DNA of 64,000 nt. Origin: Sodalis sp. dw_96 (GTDB lineage: Bacteria > Pseudomonadota > Gammaproteobacteria > Enterobacterales > Enterobacteriaceae). Made by a program: the position numbers and the translations under genes. The stretch spans positions 1-64,000 of the forward strand of contig NZ_JAAVUT010000006.1 in assembly GCF_018449575.1 (NCBI RefSeq). Direction: 5' to 3'. Each line of letters starts with the position of its first letter. Positions within the stretch are counted from its first letter, which is position 1. This document shows, one piece after another, positions 47,540 through 56,792 of the stretch. The notes under the pieces were generated by a model that was not told where the DNA came from, searched no databases, and worked only from the letters and a program-made list of their open reading frames with translations.

Positions 47540-49474
47540 ATGTCTTCATCGGATATCAAGGTCAAAGTACAAAATTTTGGCCGCTTCCTTAGCAATATGG
47601 TGATGCCGAATATCGCAGCCTTTATTGCCTGGGGGATCATTACCGCACTGTTTATACCCACCGGGTGGACCCCGAACGCCACATTGGCCAAGCTGGTAGG
47701 CCCGATGATCACCTATCTGCTGCCGCTGTTAATCGGTTATACCGGTGGACGGCTGGCCGGCGGCGAACGTGGCGGCGTGGTGGGTGCGATTACCACTATG
47801 GGTGTGATCGCCGGCGCCGATATGCCTATGTTCCTGGGGTCCATGATTGTCGGTCCTTTAGGCGGCTGGGCCATCAAACGCTTTGACCGCGCGGTGGACG
47901 GCAAAATCAAGAGCGGCTTCGAGATGTTGGTTAACAACTTCTCGGCCGGTATCATCGGCATGATATTGGCCATCCTGGCCTTCCTGCTGATCGGGCCGTT
48001 CGTGGAAATTATCTCCCACATTCTGTCCGCCGGCGTCAACATCATGGTTCGCCACGATCTGCTGCCGTTGGCCTCCATCTTTGTGGAACCGGGCAAGATC
48101 CTGTTTTTGAATAACGCCATCAACCACGGTATCTTCTCGCCGCTGGGTATCCAGCAGGCTTCCGCTACCGGCAAATCCATATTCTTCCTGATTGAAGCCA
48201 ATCCCGGTCCGGGTATGGGCGTTTTGACCGCGTACATGATTTTTGGCCGCGGTACGGCTAAACAATCAGCCGGCGGTGCGGCCATCATCCATTTCCTTGG
48301 CGGTATCCACGAAATCTACTTCCCTTACGTCCTGATGAACCCGCGCCTGCTGCTGGCGGTGATTCTTGGCGGTATGACCGGCGTCTTCACACTGGGTCTG
48401 CTGCACGGCGGCCTGGTATCTCCGGCATCCCCCGGTTCCATCCTGGCGGTGCTGGCCATGACGCCGAGAGGTTCGTACTTTGCCAATATCTCCGCGGTGG
48501 TGGCAGCCTTTGCCGTCTCCTTCGTCGTTTCGTCGATTCTGCTCAAGAGCACCAAGGCGAAAGAAGGCGATGACCTGGATGAAGCGACTCGTCGTGTGAA
48601 AGACATGAAGGCCCAGTCCAAAGGCATGGCCGCGCCGGTTACCGCCGGCGCCACCGGCGACCTGAGCTCGGTACGTAAAATCATCGTTGCCTGCGACGCG
48701 GGTATGGGTTCCAGCGCCATGGGCGCCGGGGTTCTGCGTAAAAAGGTCAATGAAGCCGGGCTGAAAAACATCAGCGTGACCAACAGCGCCATCAACGACC
48801 TGCCCGAGGACGTGGATCTGGTGATTACCCACCGTGACCTGACGGAGCGCGCCATGCGTCAAGCTCCCCAGGCCCAGCATATTTCGCTGACCAACTTCCT
48901 CGACAGCGGGCTGTATACCGATTTGACCGCCCGTCTGGTCGCCGTGCAAAAGAACGATGCGAAGCAGCAAAAAGTCCTGTCGACGCTGGATGACAGCTTT
49001 GAGGGCAGCGAACAGAATCTGTTCCGTCTCACCGAAGCCAATATTTTCCTGGGACAGCACGCCGATCAGAAAGAGCAGGCTATTCGCTTCGCCGGCGAAC
49101 AGCTGGTGAAAGGCGGCTATGTTCAGCCAGAGTATGTTGAAGCAATGCTGGAACGTGAAAAGCTGACCTCCACCTACCTGGGTGAATCCATCGCCGTTCC
49201 CCATGGCACCATTGAGGCCAAGGATAAGGTACTGCGCACCGGCGTGGTATTTTGCCAGTATCCCGACGGTGTTCGGTTTGGCGACGAGGAAGATGATGTC
49301 GCCCGCCTGGTCATCGGTATCGCGGCAAGAAACAATGAACATATCCAGGTCATTACCAGCCTGACCAACGCCCTTGATGATGAAACCGTCATTGCACGGT
49401 TAAGCACCACCACCAGTGTCGGTGAAGTGCTGGAGTTGCTGAAAGGCCAGAAGCCGGTCAGAAGCGCGTCGTAA
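47540..49474 (+). CDS. mtlA: PTS mannitol-specific transporter EIICBA
   Basis: This 644-residue protein has a membrane EIIC domain (about 1-345, with GGRLAGGERGGVVGAITTMG), EIIB with the phospho-cysteine at residue 385 in VACDAGMGSSAMG, and EIIA with phospho-histidine at residue 555 in GESIAVPHGTIEAKDKV. It imports and phosphorylates mannitol. It is followed by mtlD and mtlR and preceded by CRP sites, the E. coli arrangement. Confidence 0.98.
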   Translation: MSSSDIKVKVQNFGRFLSNMVMPNIAAFIAWGIITALFIPTGWTPNATLAKLVGPMITYLLPLLIGYTGGRLAGGERGGVVGAITTMGVIAGADMPMFLGSMIVGPLGGWAIKRFDRAVDGKIKSGFEMLVNNFSAGIIGMILAILAFLLIGPFVEIISHILSAGVNIMVRHDLLPLASIFVEPGKILFLNNAINHGIFSPLGIQQASATGKSIFFLIEANPGPGMGVLTAYMIFGRGTAKQSAGGAAIIHFLGGIHEIYFPYVLMNPRLLLAVILGGMTGVFTLGLLHGGLVSPASPGSILAVLAMTPRGSYFANISAVVAAFAVSFVVSSILLKSTKAKEGDDLDEATRRVKDMKAQSKGMAAPVTAGATGDLSSVRKIIVACDAGMGSSAMGAGVLRKKVNEAGLKNISVTNSAINDLPEDVDLVITHRDLTERAMRQAPQAQHISLTNFLDSGLYTDLTARLVAVQKNDAKQQKVLSTLDDSFEGSEQNLFRLTEANIFLGQHADQKEQAIRFAGEQLVKGGYVQPEYVEAMLEREKLTSTYLGESIAVPHGTIEAKDKVLRTGVVFCQYPDGVRFGDEEDDVARLVIGIAARNNEHIQVITSLTNALDDETVIARLSTTTSVGEVLELLKGQKPVRSAS

Positions 49475-49500
49475 CGGATGGAACCGGTTGTACTTGAGAG

Positions 49501-49523
49501 GGGGCCTGTCACGGCCCCTTTTT
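49501..49523 (+). terminator. Intercistronic attenuator between mtlA and mtlD
   Basis: GGGGCC (49501-49506) pairs with GGCCCC (49513-49518), followed by TTTTT. It lies 27 bases before mtlD and would reduce read-through from mtlA. Confidence 0.7.
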
Positions 49524-49549
49524 AGCTAAGAGAATCCAAGGTTAACTCT

Positions 49550-50698
49550 ATGAAAGCATTACATTTCGGAGCAGGTAATATCGGTCGCGGATTCATCGGC
49601 AAGCTATTGGCCGATGCCGGGATTGAAGTGGTCTTCGCCGATGTCAATCAAGTTGTGTTGGATGCGCTGAATGCGCGTCACGAATATGAAGTCCATGTCG
49701 TGGGTGAGCAGTCGCGGGTTGAGACAGTGCGCAATGTCAGCGCGGTCCACAGCGGCAGCCCGGAGGTGGCGGCGCTGATCGCCACGGTGGATTTGGTTAC
49801 CACCGCCATAGGCCCGCAGATTCTTGAGCGCATTGCCGCCGGCGTTGCGCAGGGGCTGATACAGCGCCATGACGCGGGCAACACCCGTCCGCTGAATATC
49901 ATCGCCTGTGAAAACATGGTGCGCGGCACCAGCCAGTTGAAACAGCATGTGCTTAACGCCTTGCCGGAACAGTACCATCAATGGGTCGGACAACATGTGG
50001 GTTTTGTCGACTCGGCGGTGGATCGCATCGTCCCGCCGGCACAGGCCGGTAACCAGGATCCGCTGGCGGTCACGGTTGAAACCTTCAGTGAATGGATTGT
50101 GGATAAGACCCAGTTCAAAGGCGAGCCGCCGGCTATTCCCGGCATGGAACTCACCGATAATCTGATGGCGTTTGTGGAACGCAAACTCTTCACCTTGAAT
50201 ACCGGCCATGCCATTACCGCCTATCTGGGGCAGCACTCGGGACACAAAACCATTCGCGACGCGATTCTCGATCCGGCGATTCGGCAAGTGGTGAAGGGTG
50301 CCATGGAAGAAAGCGGCGCGGTGCTGATTAACCGCTACGGTTTTGATCCCCAAAAGCATGCCGCTTACATTAATAAAATCCTACAGCGTTTTGAAAATCC
50401 CTATCTGCACGATGATGTGGAACGCGTCGGCCGCCAGCCGCTGCGTAAACTCAGTGCCGGCGATCGTTTGATTAAACCGTTGCGCGGTACGCTGGAATAC
50501 GGCCTTCGTCACGACAACCTGGTGAAAGGTATTGCCGCCGCGATGCATTATCATAGCGAGCAGGATCCCCAAGCACAGGAATGGGCGGCGTTACTGGAAA
50601 AATCAGGGCCTGAGGCTGCCTTGGCGCAGGTTTCCGGTCTTGAAAAGGACAGTGAGGTGGTTGAGCAGGTGGTGAATATTTATAACGCCATGCAATGA
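49550..50698 (+). CDS. mtlD: Mannitol-1-phosphate 5-dehydrogenase
   Basis: This 382-residue protein begins [20 protein letters not shown], the NAD-binding GxGxxG loop of the family, and has the [20 protein letters not shown] catalytic region. It oxidises mannitol-1-phosphate from MtlA to fructose-6-phosphate. It is the second gene of the mannitol operon. Confidence 0.98.
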   Translation: MKALHFGAGNIGRGFIGKLLADAGIEVVFADVNQVVLDALNARHEYEVHVVGEQSRVETVRNVSAVHSGSPEVAALIATVDLVTTAIGPQILERIAAGVAQGLIQRHDAGNTRPLNIIACENMVRGTSQLKQHVLNALPEQYHQWVGQHVGFVDSAVDRIVPPAQAGNQDPLAVTVETFSEWIVDKTQFKGEPPAIPGMELTDNLMAFVERKLFTLNTGHAITAYLGQHSGHKTIRDAILDPAIRQVVKGAMEESGAVLINRYGFDPQKHAAYINKILQRFENPYLHDDVERVGRQPLRKLSAGDRLIKPLRGTLEYGLRHDNLVKGIAAAMHYHSEQDPQAQEWAALLEKSGPEAALAQVSGLEKDSEVVEQVVNIYNAMQ

Positions 50699-50708
50699 TG
50701 ATTGAGAC

Positions 50709-50736
50709 CCGGGGATGAGGCCCGCCTCATCCCCGG
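50709..50736 (+). terminator. Strong hairpin between mtlD and mtlR
   Basis: CCGGGGATGAGG and CCTCATCCCCGG form a perfect 12-bp stem with a CCCG loop and ATTTTA after it. It lies 20 bases before the mtlR start and would keep MtlR levels below those of MtlD. Confidence 0.7.
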
Positions 50737-50756
50737 ATTTTACATGGTGTTAGGTG

Positions 50757-51305
50757 ATGACGGAAAATACGCAACTGCATGAAAATCAGGTTCTGGAGCA
50801 GCTGAACGCCGGTACGACGGTGAGGGACCTGATGGAAGCGGCGGTGACTTTGTTGGCCGAAGCGGTCAATATTCTGGTGCTTCAAATATTTCGCAAGGAT
50901 GACTACGCGGTAAAGTATGCCGTGGAACCGCTATTGGTTGGTGCCGGGCCGCTGGGAGAACTGCCGGTGCGTTTGAAGCTGGTGTATGCCCTGGGGGTCA
51001 TCAGCCGACTGGAGTATGAAGACGCGGAGCTGCTGCTGGCCTTGCATGAAGCCTTGCAGGACGATCCTAAGGAATACCGTTTTACCGATGATGAGATTCT
51101 CGGCCCGTTCAGTGAACTGCATTGTGTCGCTGAATTTCCGCCATTGCCGGATTTTTCCCGTGTGCCGGGTGACGATGCGCTGGTAAGGATGCAGCAGCAA
51201 CGCTACCAGCAAATTGTGCGTTCCACCATGGTGCTCTCCACCACTGAATATCTGGTGCGCATCAGCGCGAAAAAAGCCTTCACGGATAAGCTGCTGTTAA
51301 AATAA
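50757..51305 (+). CDS. mtlR: Mannitol operon repressor MtlR
   Basis: This 182-residue protein begins MTENTQLHENQVLEQLNAGT and has YAVKYAVEPLLVGAGPLGEL and LEYEDAELLLALHEALQDDP, matching E. coli MtlR. It lacks a recognisable DNA-binding motif, as is known for this family. The ATG at 50757 is preferred over the GTG at 50754. Confidence 0.95.
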   Translation: MTENTQLHENQVLEQLNAGTTVRDLMEAAVTLLAEAVNILVLQIFRKDDYAVKYAVEPLLVGAGPLGELPVRLKLVYALGVISRLEYEDAELLLALHEALQDDPKEYRFTDDEILGPFSELHCVAEFPPLPDFSRVPGDDALVRMQQQRYQQIVRSTMVLSTTEYLVRISAKKAFTDKLLLK

Positions 51306-51330
51306 AAAACCATCCCGCGGGATGGTTTTT
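51305..51330. terminator. Bidirectional terminator between mtlR and sodA
   Basis: ACCATCCCGCGGGATGGT is a perfect palindrome flanked by A-run and T-run, so it can end both convergent transcripts. Confidence 0.85.
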
Positions 51331-51354
51331 TCATTATAAGCCTACAACGCAGCG

Positions 51355-51975
51355 TTATTTGGCTTCGCCAAAGCGCTTAGTCGCTTCATCCCAATTCACC
51401 ACGTTCCAGAACGCTTTGATGTAATCAGGACGACGGTTCTGGTATTTCAGGTAATAAGCATGTTCCCACACATCCAGGCCGAGGATCGGATAGCCCGATG
51501 CGCCGGAAATCGCTTCACCCATCAGCGGGCTGTCCTGATTGGCGGTAGAGACCACCGCCAGCTTATCGCCTTTTTTCACCAGCCAGGCCCAGCCGGAACC
51601 GAAGCGGGTCGCGGCGGCTTTCTCGAAGGTTTCCTTGAAAGCGTCCACGGAACCGAAATCGCGTTCGATGGCGGTTTTCAGCGCGCCCTGTAGGGTGGTA
51701 CCCAGCTTCAGGCCTTTCCAGAACAGGCTGTGATTAGAGTGGCCGCCGCCGTTGTTACGCAGCGCGGTTTTTTTGTCCGCCGGCAGCTGATCCAGTTTTG
51801 TAATCAGTTCGTCTACGGGCAGGTTGGCGAATTCGGGCAGGCTTTCGAGGGCGGCATTGGCATTATTGACATAGGTCTGATGATGTTTGGTGTGATGGAT
51901 TTCCATCGTTTGTTTGTCGAAATGCGGTTCCAAGGCGTCGTAAGCGTACGGTAAGGATGGCAGTGTATAGCTCAT
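51355..51975 (-). CDS. sodA: Manganese superoxide dismutase
   Basis: The start is [20 protein letters not shown] at 51975. The 206-residue protein has metal ligands in [13 protein letters not shown] (His27-type) and NHSLFWKGL and the signature [20 protein letters not shown]. It removes superoxide in the cytoplasm. A tandem 10-bp repeat lies about 80-100 bases upstream. Confidence 0.97.
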   Translation of the reverse strand: MSYTLPSLPYAYDALEPHFDKQTMEIHHTKHHQTYVNNANAALESLPEFANLPVDELITKLDQLPADKKTALRNNGGGHSNHSLFWKGLKLGTTLQGALKTAIERDFGSVDAFKETFEKAAATRFGSGWAWLVKKGDKLAVVSTANQDSPLMGEAISGASGYPILGLDVWEHAYYLKYQNRRPDYIKAFWNVVNWDEATKRFGEAK

Positions 51976-52056
51976 ATTTATCTTCTCCATGTTTGTAGTG
52001 CGGCACTGGGAATGAATGTTAGTGCCGCGTAAGCAATCCGATCATTATAGTTAATT

Positions 52057-52078
52057 AAACGTTTATGAAAACGTTTAT
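52057..52078. repeat. Tandem AAACGTTTAT pair upstream of sodA
   Basis: AAACGTTTAT occurs at 52057-52066 and 52069-52078, a 12-base period. Each contains the 8-bp palindrome AAACGTTT. It lies between sodA and fdhD and may be an operator. Confidence 0.45.
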
Positions 52079-52100
52079 CAGTCCCTTTTAAAGAACATGT

Positions 52101-52937
52101 TTAACTTTTGCTATCCAGGATTCGCTCGGGATGGGTATAAATCGTCGCCCGGCCCGGCTTGCTGAAGCCCACCAGGGTCAGTCCGCACCGCTGCGCCACG
52201 TCAACCGCCAGGGCGGTGGCGGCCGAGACGGCGAAAAGGATTTCCACCCCGCACATGGCGGATTTTTGGACCATTTCATAGCTGGCCCGGCTGGAGACCA
52301 GCACCGCTCCGGGCATGGCCGCGCTCCGGGCGCGGTAGCCGAGCAATTTATCCAGCGCCACGTGACGCCCCACATCCTCACAGCCCAGGGTTAATTCCCC
52401 CGCCGGCGTGATCCAGGCCGCCGCGTGGGTGCAGCCGGTGAGCCGGCCGATGGGTTGTACGCTTTTCAACTGCGCCAGCGCCTGGTCCAATCTTTCCAGC
52501 GGCCAGGTCTGGCTGAACGGCAGCGGACTGATGGGCTTGGCGATTTCATCCAGCTGTTCGACGCCGCAAACCCCGCAGCCGGTGCGCCCGGCCATGGCGC
52601 GGCGATGCTCCTTTAACGCCATAAATCGACGGCTGGACAGCTCGATATGCACTTCCATACCGTTGCAGGCCGGCGCCACATCCATGCCGTAGATGTCGGC
52701 GGGAGAGTCGATAATGCCTTCCGACAGGGAAAACCCCAGGGCGAACTGTTCGAGTTCTTTGGGCGTCGCCATCATGACCACATGGGATATACCGTTATAC
52801 ACCAACGCCACCGGCACCTCTTCCGCCAGCCAATCCGGTTCGGCGCGGGAGAGCTGTCCGCGCTGGCGGACCGGGCATTGCCTGAGGCCCGTCATGGCGA
52901 CGGCATCGGTATCCTGTGGCGAAGAGATTTTATTCAC
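52101..52937 (-). CDS. fdhD: Formate dehydrogenase accessory sulfurtransferase FdhD
   Basis: This 278-residue protein has the active CxxC at C121/C124 in [14 protein letters not shown], then [23 protein letters not shown]-type signature and [20 protein letters not shown]. It passes sulfur from IscS to the molybdenum cofactor of formate dehydrogenases. No formate dehydrogenase genes are in the window. Confidence 0.96.
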   Translation of the reverse strand: MNKISSPQDTDAVAMTGLRQCPVRQRGQLSRAEPDWLAEEVPVALVYNGISHVVMMATPKELEQFALGFSLSEGIIDSPADIYGMDVAPACNGMEVHIELSSRRFMALKEHRRAMAGRTGCGVCGVEQLDEIAKPISPLPFSQTWPLERLDQALAQLKSVQPIGRLTGCTHAAAWITPAGELTLGCEDVGRHVALDKLLGYRARSAAMPGAVLVSSRASYEMVQKSAMCGVEILFAVSAATALAVDVAQRCGLTLVGFSKPGRATIYTHPERILDSKS

Positions 52938-53096
52938 GGCGGTTTACTCGGGTAGCGGGTGAAAAGGCATGCCTCATTATTCTATCCTAAGGGCACCGAT
53001 GCAAAATAATCGAAAGTGCGTTATTTGGGGATGCGGAGGCAAAATAGTTAACAGTGCGGAATCTATGGTCTCGGATACAGAATATCCCACAGTGCG

Positions 53097-54026
53097 TTAT
53101 TGACGAAAGCGGTCCAGGAAGCCGGGCTGGGACGCAACCTCCTTTGCCATATCGATAAACGCCCGCAGTTTCGGCTGCGTTTGCGAACGCTGGGGAAAAT
53201 AGAGGAATACCCCGCTATCGGCGGGAATATATTCCCGCAACACGCTTTCCAGCCGTCCGGCGGCAATGTGATGGCGGACCTCGTAGTCGCTGACAAAGGC
53301 CAGTCCCAGGCCTTTAAGGGCAAACTCGATCAGCAGATTCCGGTCGTTCACGATAATTCCCCCTTTCGCATCCACCACAAAATCCCGCCGGCCGCTGCGA
53401 AACGCCCACCGATGCATGGCCCGGGACGTGACGAACCGATAACGAATAGCCTCATGGCTCACCAGGTCTTCCGGGATTACCGGACGTCCCGCCCGGGTGA
53501 AATACGCCGGCGTCGCCACCACCGACCAGGTGATTTCAGGGGTCAGGCGAACCGCCGCCATATCTCCCTCCACCGATTCTCCCAACCGAATGCCGGCGTC
53601 ATATCCTTCGGCAACGATATCCACCAATCCGTCGTCCAGGGAGATATCCAGCATGACCTCCGGGTAGGCTTGCCTGAAGCGGGGAACGATGGCGTTGAAC
53701 AGATAATCCGCGGTGTTGTTGCGGGGGGCGGTCACCCGCAGGGTTCCCTGCGGCCGATGACGATAATGCTCGAGTGTCTCTATCGCCGCCAGCATATCGG
53801 CCACCGCGGGGCGCATTTGCCGGTACAGACTGTCGCCGGCTTCGGTTAGGGCGACCCGGCGGGTGGTTCGTTGGAATAGAACCACGCCGTAACGGCGCTC
53901 CAGAACCCTGATGGCTTTACTTACCGCGGTAGGCGTTACCCCCAGGCGCACCGCCGCCTCGGTGAAGCTTTTCAGCTCCGCGACCGCCAAAAAAGGCGTG
54001 ATTCCGTCCAGTTGATCGTTAAGCAT
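53097..54026 (-). CDS. LysR family transcriptional regulator
   Basis: This 309-residue protein has an N-terminal winged HTH (FLAVAELKSFTEAAVRLGVT, SKAIRVLERRYGVVLFQRTT) and a C-terminal effector domain (GTLRVTAPRNNTADYLFNAI). It is divergent from an SDR gene. An inverted repeat CTAGTC/GACTAG in the gap is a likely binding site. Confidence 0.92.
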   Translation of the reverse strand: MLNDQLDGITPFLAVAELKSFTEAAVRLGVTPTAVSKAIRVLERRYGVVLFQRTTRRVALTEAGDSLYRQMRPAVADMLAAIETLEHYRHRPQGTLRVTAPRNNTADYLFNAIVPRFRQAYPEVMLDISLDDGLVDIVAEGYDAGIRLGESVEGDMAAVRLTPEITWSVVATPAYFTRAGRPVIPEDLVSHEAIRYRFVTSRAMHRWAFRSGRRDFVVDAKGGIIVNDRNLLIEFALKGLGLAFVSDYEVRHHIAAGRLESVLREYIPADSGVFLYFPQRSQTQPKLRAFIDMAKEVASQPGFLDRFRQ

Positions 54027-54069
54027 AGGCGCCGATTATAAACCTGGAGTTCAAAGCAGATGTAGCTTA

Positions 54070-54101
54070 CTAGTCTATATCTCAATAATCCATAGGACTA
54101 G
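54070..54101. promoter_or_regulatory. Inverted repeat between LysR and SDR genes
   Basis: CTAGTC (54070-54075) and GACTAG (54096-54101) are reverse complements, with TAT and ATAG just inside. Position midway between the divergent starts fits a LysR operator. Confidence 0.45.
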
Positions 54102-54178
54102 CATAACCTAAGGTCCTGGAGTACCCCACCACATCCCTGGGTGTACTTTTTTTTTACCCGCATTGACGGAGAAGAATT

Positions 54179-55030
54179 ATGTCGAATTTAAGCTGGTTCA
54201 TTACCGGAACCTCCAGTGGCTTCGGCCGTGCTTTAACCGAACAATTATTAACCCGCGGCGATCGGGTGTTTGCCACCCTGCGCAAACCTGCCGGGCTGGA
54301 TGATTTGAAAGGCCGCTATCCGCAGACCCTGGCGGTGGCGCAATTAGACGTGACCGATACCGCCGCTATACGGCGGGTGGTGGAAAGCGCCTTCCACCAG
54401 TTCGGTAAAATCGACGTCGTGGTAAACAATGCCGGATTCGGCGTGGCCGGGGCAGCGGAAGAGGCCACCGATGAGCAAATCCGCCGGCAAATCGATACCA
54501 ATGTTATCGGATCGGTCCAGGTCACCCGGGCCGCATTGCCGTACTTGCGCGCCCAGGGCGGGGGGCGAATCGTGCAGCTGTCTTCCATGGGTGGGCAACT
54601 CTCCTTCCCCGGCCTGAGTCTTTACCATCTGAGCAAGTGGGCGATTGAAGGCTTTTATGAAGCGGTCATTCCGGAAATCGCGCCCTTCAATATTCAGGTC
54701 ACGCTCATTGAACCGGGTGTGGCGCCCACCGGTTTTGGCGGCGAAAACCTATCCCGTACCCCGGTAATGGCGGTGTATGAGCCGACGCCGGTGGGCGATT
54801 TCCGTCGCAGCGTTGCGGCGGGCGCCTTTTCCACTACCGGCGATACCGGCAAAATGGTGGCGGCCATGATTGATTCCGTGGCGGTCAATCCCGCGCCGAA
54901 ACGTCTGGCGCTGGGTAGTGACGCCTTCGACATGATTGGCGCCGCGTTGGTAGGCCGGCTGGCGGACTTGTACAACCAGAAAGCGGTGGCATTATCAACG
55001 GATAGGGTTCCCCGGACGGATCCTTTCTAA
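54179..55030 (+). CDS. Short-chain dehydrogenase/reductase (SDR)
   Basis: This 283-residue classical SDR has the NADP loop FITGTSSGFGRALTEQLL, VVNNAGFGVAGAAEE, the catalytic Ser in IVQLSSMGGQ and Y-x-x-x-K in YHLSKWAIEGF. Similar proteins are annotated as oxidoreductases with LysR neighbours. The substrate is unknown. Confidence 0.9.
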   Translation: MSNLSWFITGTSSGFGRALTEQLLTRGDRVFATLRKPAGLDDLKGRYPQTLAVAQLDVTDTAAIRRVVESAFHQFGKIDVVVNNAGFGVAGAAEEATDEQIRRQIDTNVIGSVQVTRAALPYLRAQGGGRIVQLSSMGGQLSFPGLSLYHLSKWAIEGFYEAVIPEIAPFNIQVTLIEPGVAPTGFGGENLSRTPVMAVYEPTPVGDFRRSVAAGAFSTTGDTGKMVAAMIDSVAVNPAPKRLALGSDAFDMIGAALVGRLADLYNQKAVALSTDRVPRTDPF

Positions 55031-55131
55031 GCCGGGAACGAGCTTGGACCGGGATGGCGAAAATCTGCCGGGCAAGATTTTTGCCATGGTTTTTAATCTG
55101 ATATGATTTTAAAAAATGCCGCCGCGCTTGA

Positions 55132-55175
55132 AAAGTGACTATTCTTTTAAAGTGACTATTTCTAGAGTGACATGC
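55132..55175. repeat. Short tandem repeats upstream of the DcrB-like gene
   Basis: AAAGTGACTATT occurs at 55132-55143 and 55149-55160 with a related AGAGTGACATGC at 55164-55175, spaced by about 15-17 bases. They lie about 90-130 bases before the DcrB-like start. Confidence 0.45.
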
Positions 55176-55258
55176 TTTTAAAGTCGGCTTTTTATTTGGC
55201 GCGGTTGCATTCTACCGTCCTCTGGGCCGAAGCGAATCATTGAAGAACAGAGAAGGCT

Positions 55259-55870
55259 ATGCCCATGCGCTATACCATCATCACGGCGTTGCTTATGCTG
55301 GCGGCAACCATGCTGCCGGTTGCCCGGGGGGCGACCCAAACCCCGGCGTCGCCAACCCCCGATGCGGTCGCCACAGCGCCGGCCATTGCGGTGAAAGAAG
55401 ATATCAATGTCCCCCTGCTCGACGGCAAAATGACCTTGCGGCTGCCGAAGGATTTTGTTGATCAAAGCCGGAAAGACGCCGCCGGCCAAAATTCAGTAGT
55501 GGTCTATTTGTACGTTAACCGATCCCATTCCCAAGTGGTGGGGATCAGTGAAGTTCCCACCGCCGCCGGGGATGCCAACGACACCAGCGACGCTGCCTTT
55601 AATAAAATGGCCCAGGGTGCGCTTTCCGGCCTCAAAACCCAATTCAACCATGTGAAAAAAACCGGCCAGACCACGCCCGTGGCGGGCGGGCACAAATTTT
55701 TGCGTATCGATACCGAACAGGAGATGAAAGACGAGGCCATGTTGGGCACCATACTGGTTACGCCTTACGGCGGACGGGTGGTGACCCTGCAGATTTTGAC
55801 GCCGAAAGCCGGGGCCGCGGGCCATGACCCGTTGGTCAGCCATATTTTGGACAGCATCGCGTTCCATTAA
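55259..55870 (+). CDS. DcrB-family exported protein without lipobox
   Basis: This 203-residue protein has a signal peptide (MRYTIITALLMLAATMLPVA with likely cleavage after ARG) and the VPLLDGKMTLRLPKDFVDQS segment that matches the start of the mature DcrB domain. E. coli DcrB is a lipoprotein with a Cys at the cleavage site. No such Cys is present here, so this copy is probably periplasmic. Whether it is the DcrB orthologue or a relative is unclear. Confidence 0.75.
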   Translation: MPMRYTIITALLMLAATMLPVARGATQTPASPTPDAVATAPAIAVKEDINVPLLDGKMTLRLPKDFVDQSRKDAAGQNSVVVYLYVNRSHSQVVGISEVPTAAGDANDTSDAAFNKMAQGALSGLKTQFNHVKKTGQTTPVAGGHKFLRIDTEQEMKDEAMLGTILVTPYGGRVVTLQILTPKAGAAGHDPLVSHILDSIAFH

Positions 55871-55964
55871 GTCGGCGATGGGTCGTCAATAGCCGCGACG
55901 GATTTCCCTTTTTCTCCTTGCGTACGCCATACTTAAATCAGGATGGAGGTAACCGGAGGCGAAG

Positions 55965-56603
55965 ATGAAACTGATTGGCAGCTATACCAGCCCTTTCGTG
56001 CGGAAAATCTCGGTAATCCTGCTGGAAAAGGGTCTGCCTTTCCAACTGATAACCGCGTCGCCTTGGGAAGAAGACCCCCGGGTGATCGCCGTTAATCCGT
56101 TAGGGAAAGTGCCGGTACTGATTACCGGGCACGGAGAGCCTATTTTTGATTCACCGATCATCGCGGAGTATCTGGAACTCTTATGCGCTGAACCGGCTCT
56201 GTTGCCGGCGGATCGTCTGCAGGCCCTGCGGGTGCGGCAACTGGAAGCACTGGCGGATGGCGTGACGGATGCCGCGATGGCCATTGTCAGGGAGTGCCAG
56301 CGGCAGGCTGACCGGCAAAATGAAGGTTTTATCCTCTGCCAGCGCGAGAAGATTCGCCGGGGGTTGACGGCGCTGGAGCTCTCCGCCCGGGAAGGTAAAT
56401 GGCTCAATACCCCCTCCCTGTCGCTGGCGGATATCGCCGTGGCCTGTTCGCTGGGGTTTATCAATTTTCGCCGGGTGATGCCGAACTGGTGCGTCGACCG
56501 GCCGGTGCTGGTGGAGATGGCCGGTCGGGTTCTGGCCAGAAAAAGTTTTGCCCGCACGGCGCCGCCGGCGGCGGCGGCTTTGTATACCAATGAAATGTTA
56601 TAA
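55965..56603 (+). CDS. yibF: Glutathione S-transferase family protein YibF
   Basis: This 212-residue GST begins MKLIGSYTSPFVRKISVILL and has NPLGKVPVLI, FDSPIIAEYLELL and NFRRVMPNWCVDRP, matching E. coli YibF. The N-terminal thioredoxin-like domain binds glutathione. It precedes aldB; in E. coli yibF is also close to aldB and mtlA. Confidence 0.93.
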   Translation: MKLIGSYTSPFVRKISVILLEKGLPFQLITASPWEEDPRVIAVNPLGKVPVLITGHGEPIFDSPIIAEYLELLCAEPALLPADRLQALRVRQLEALADGVTDAAMAIVRECQRQADRQNEGFILCQREKIRRGLTALELSAREGKWLNTPSLSLADIAVACSLGFINFRRVMPNWCVDRPVLVEMAGRVLARKSFARTAPPAAAALYTNEML

Positions 56604-56792
56604 ACGGAAATGTGAGACTTATCGTAAAGTGCAAATTCCTTCTCCTCGTCACTCTTTGCGCCACAATCCTGAGCTAACGTTAACGGATAGCGTACAGACC
56701 GGCTTATCGCCACGTGTCGAAGTTGTTCGCTGATAACGGCCCTCCAAGGCCGGTAAGGCATCGATCAGGCTATTGAGTGTTAAGGAGAAACC

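Noticed and set aside
48266-49342. 358-codon minus-strand frame inside mtlA
   Set aside because: His/Gln/Gly-rich composition is typical of an antisense shadow of a GC-rich gene; no domain is recognised.
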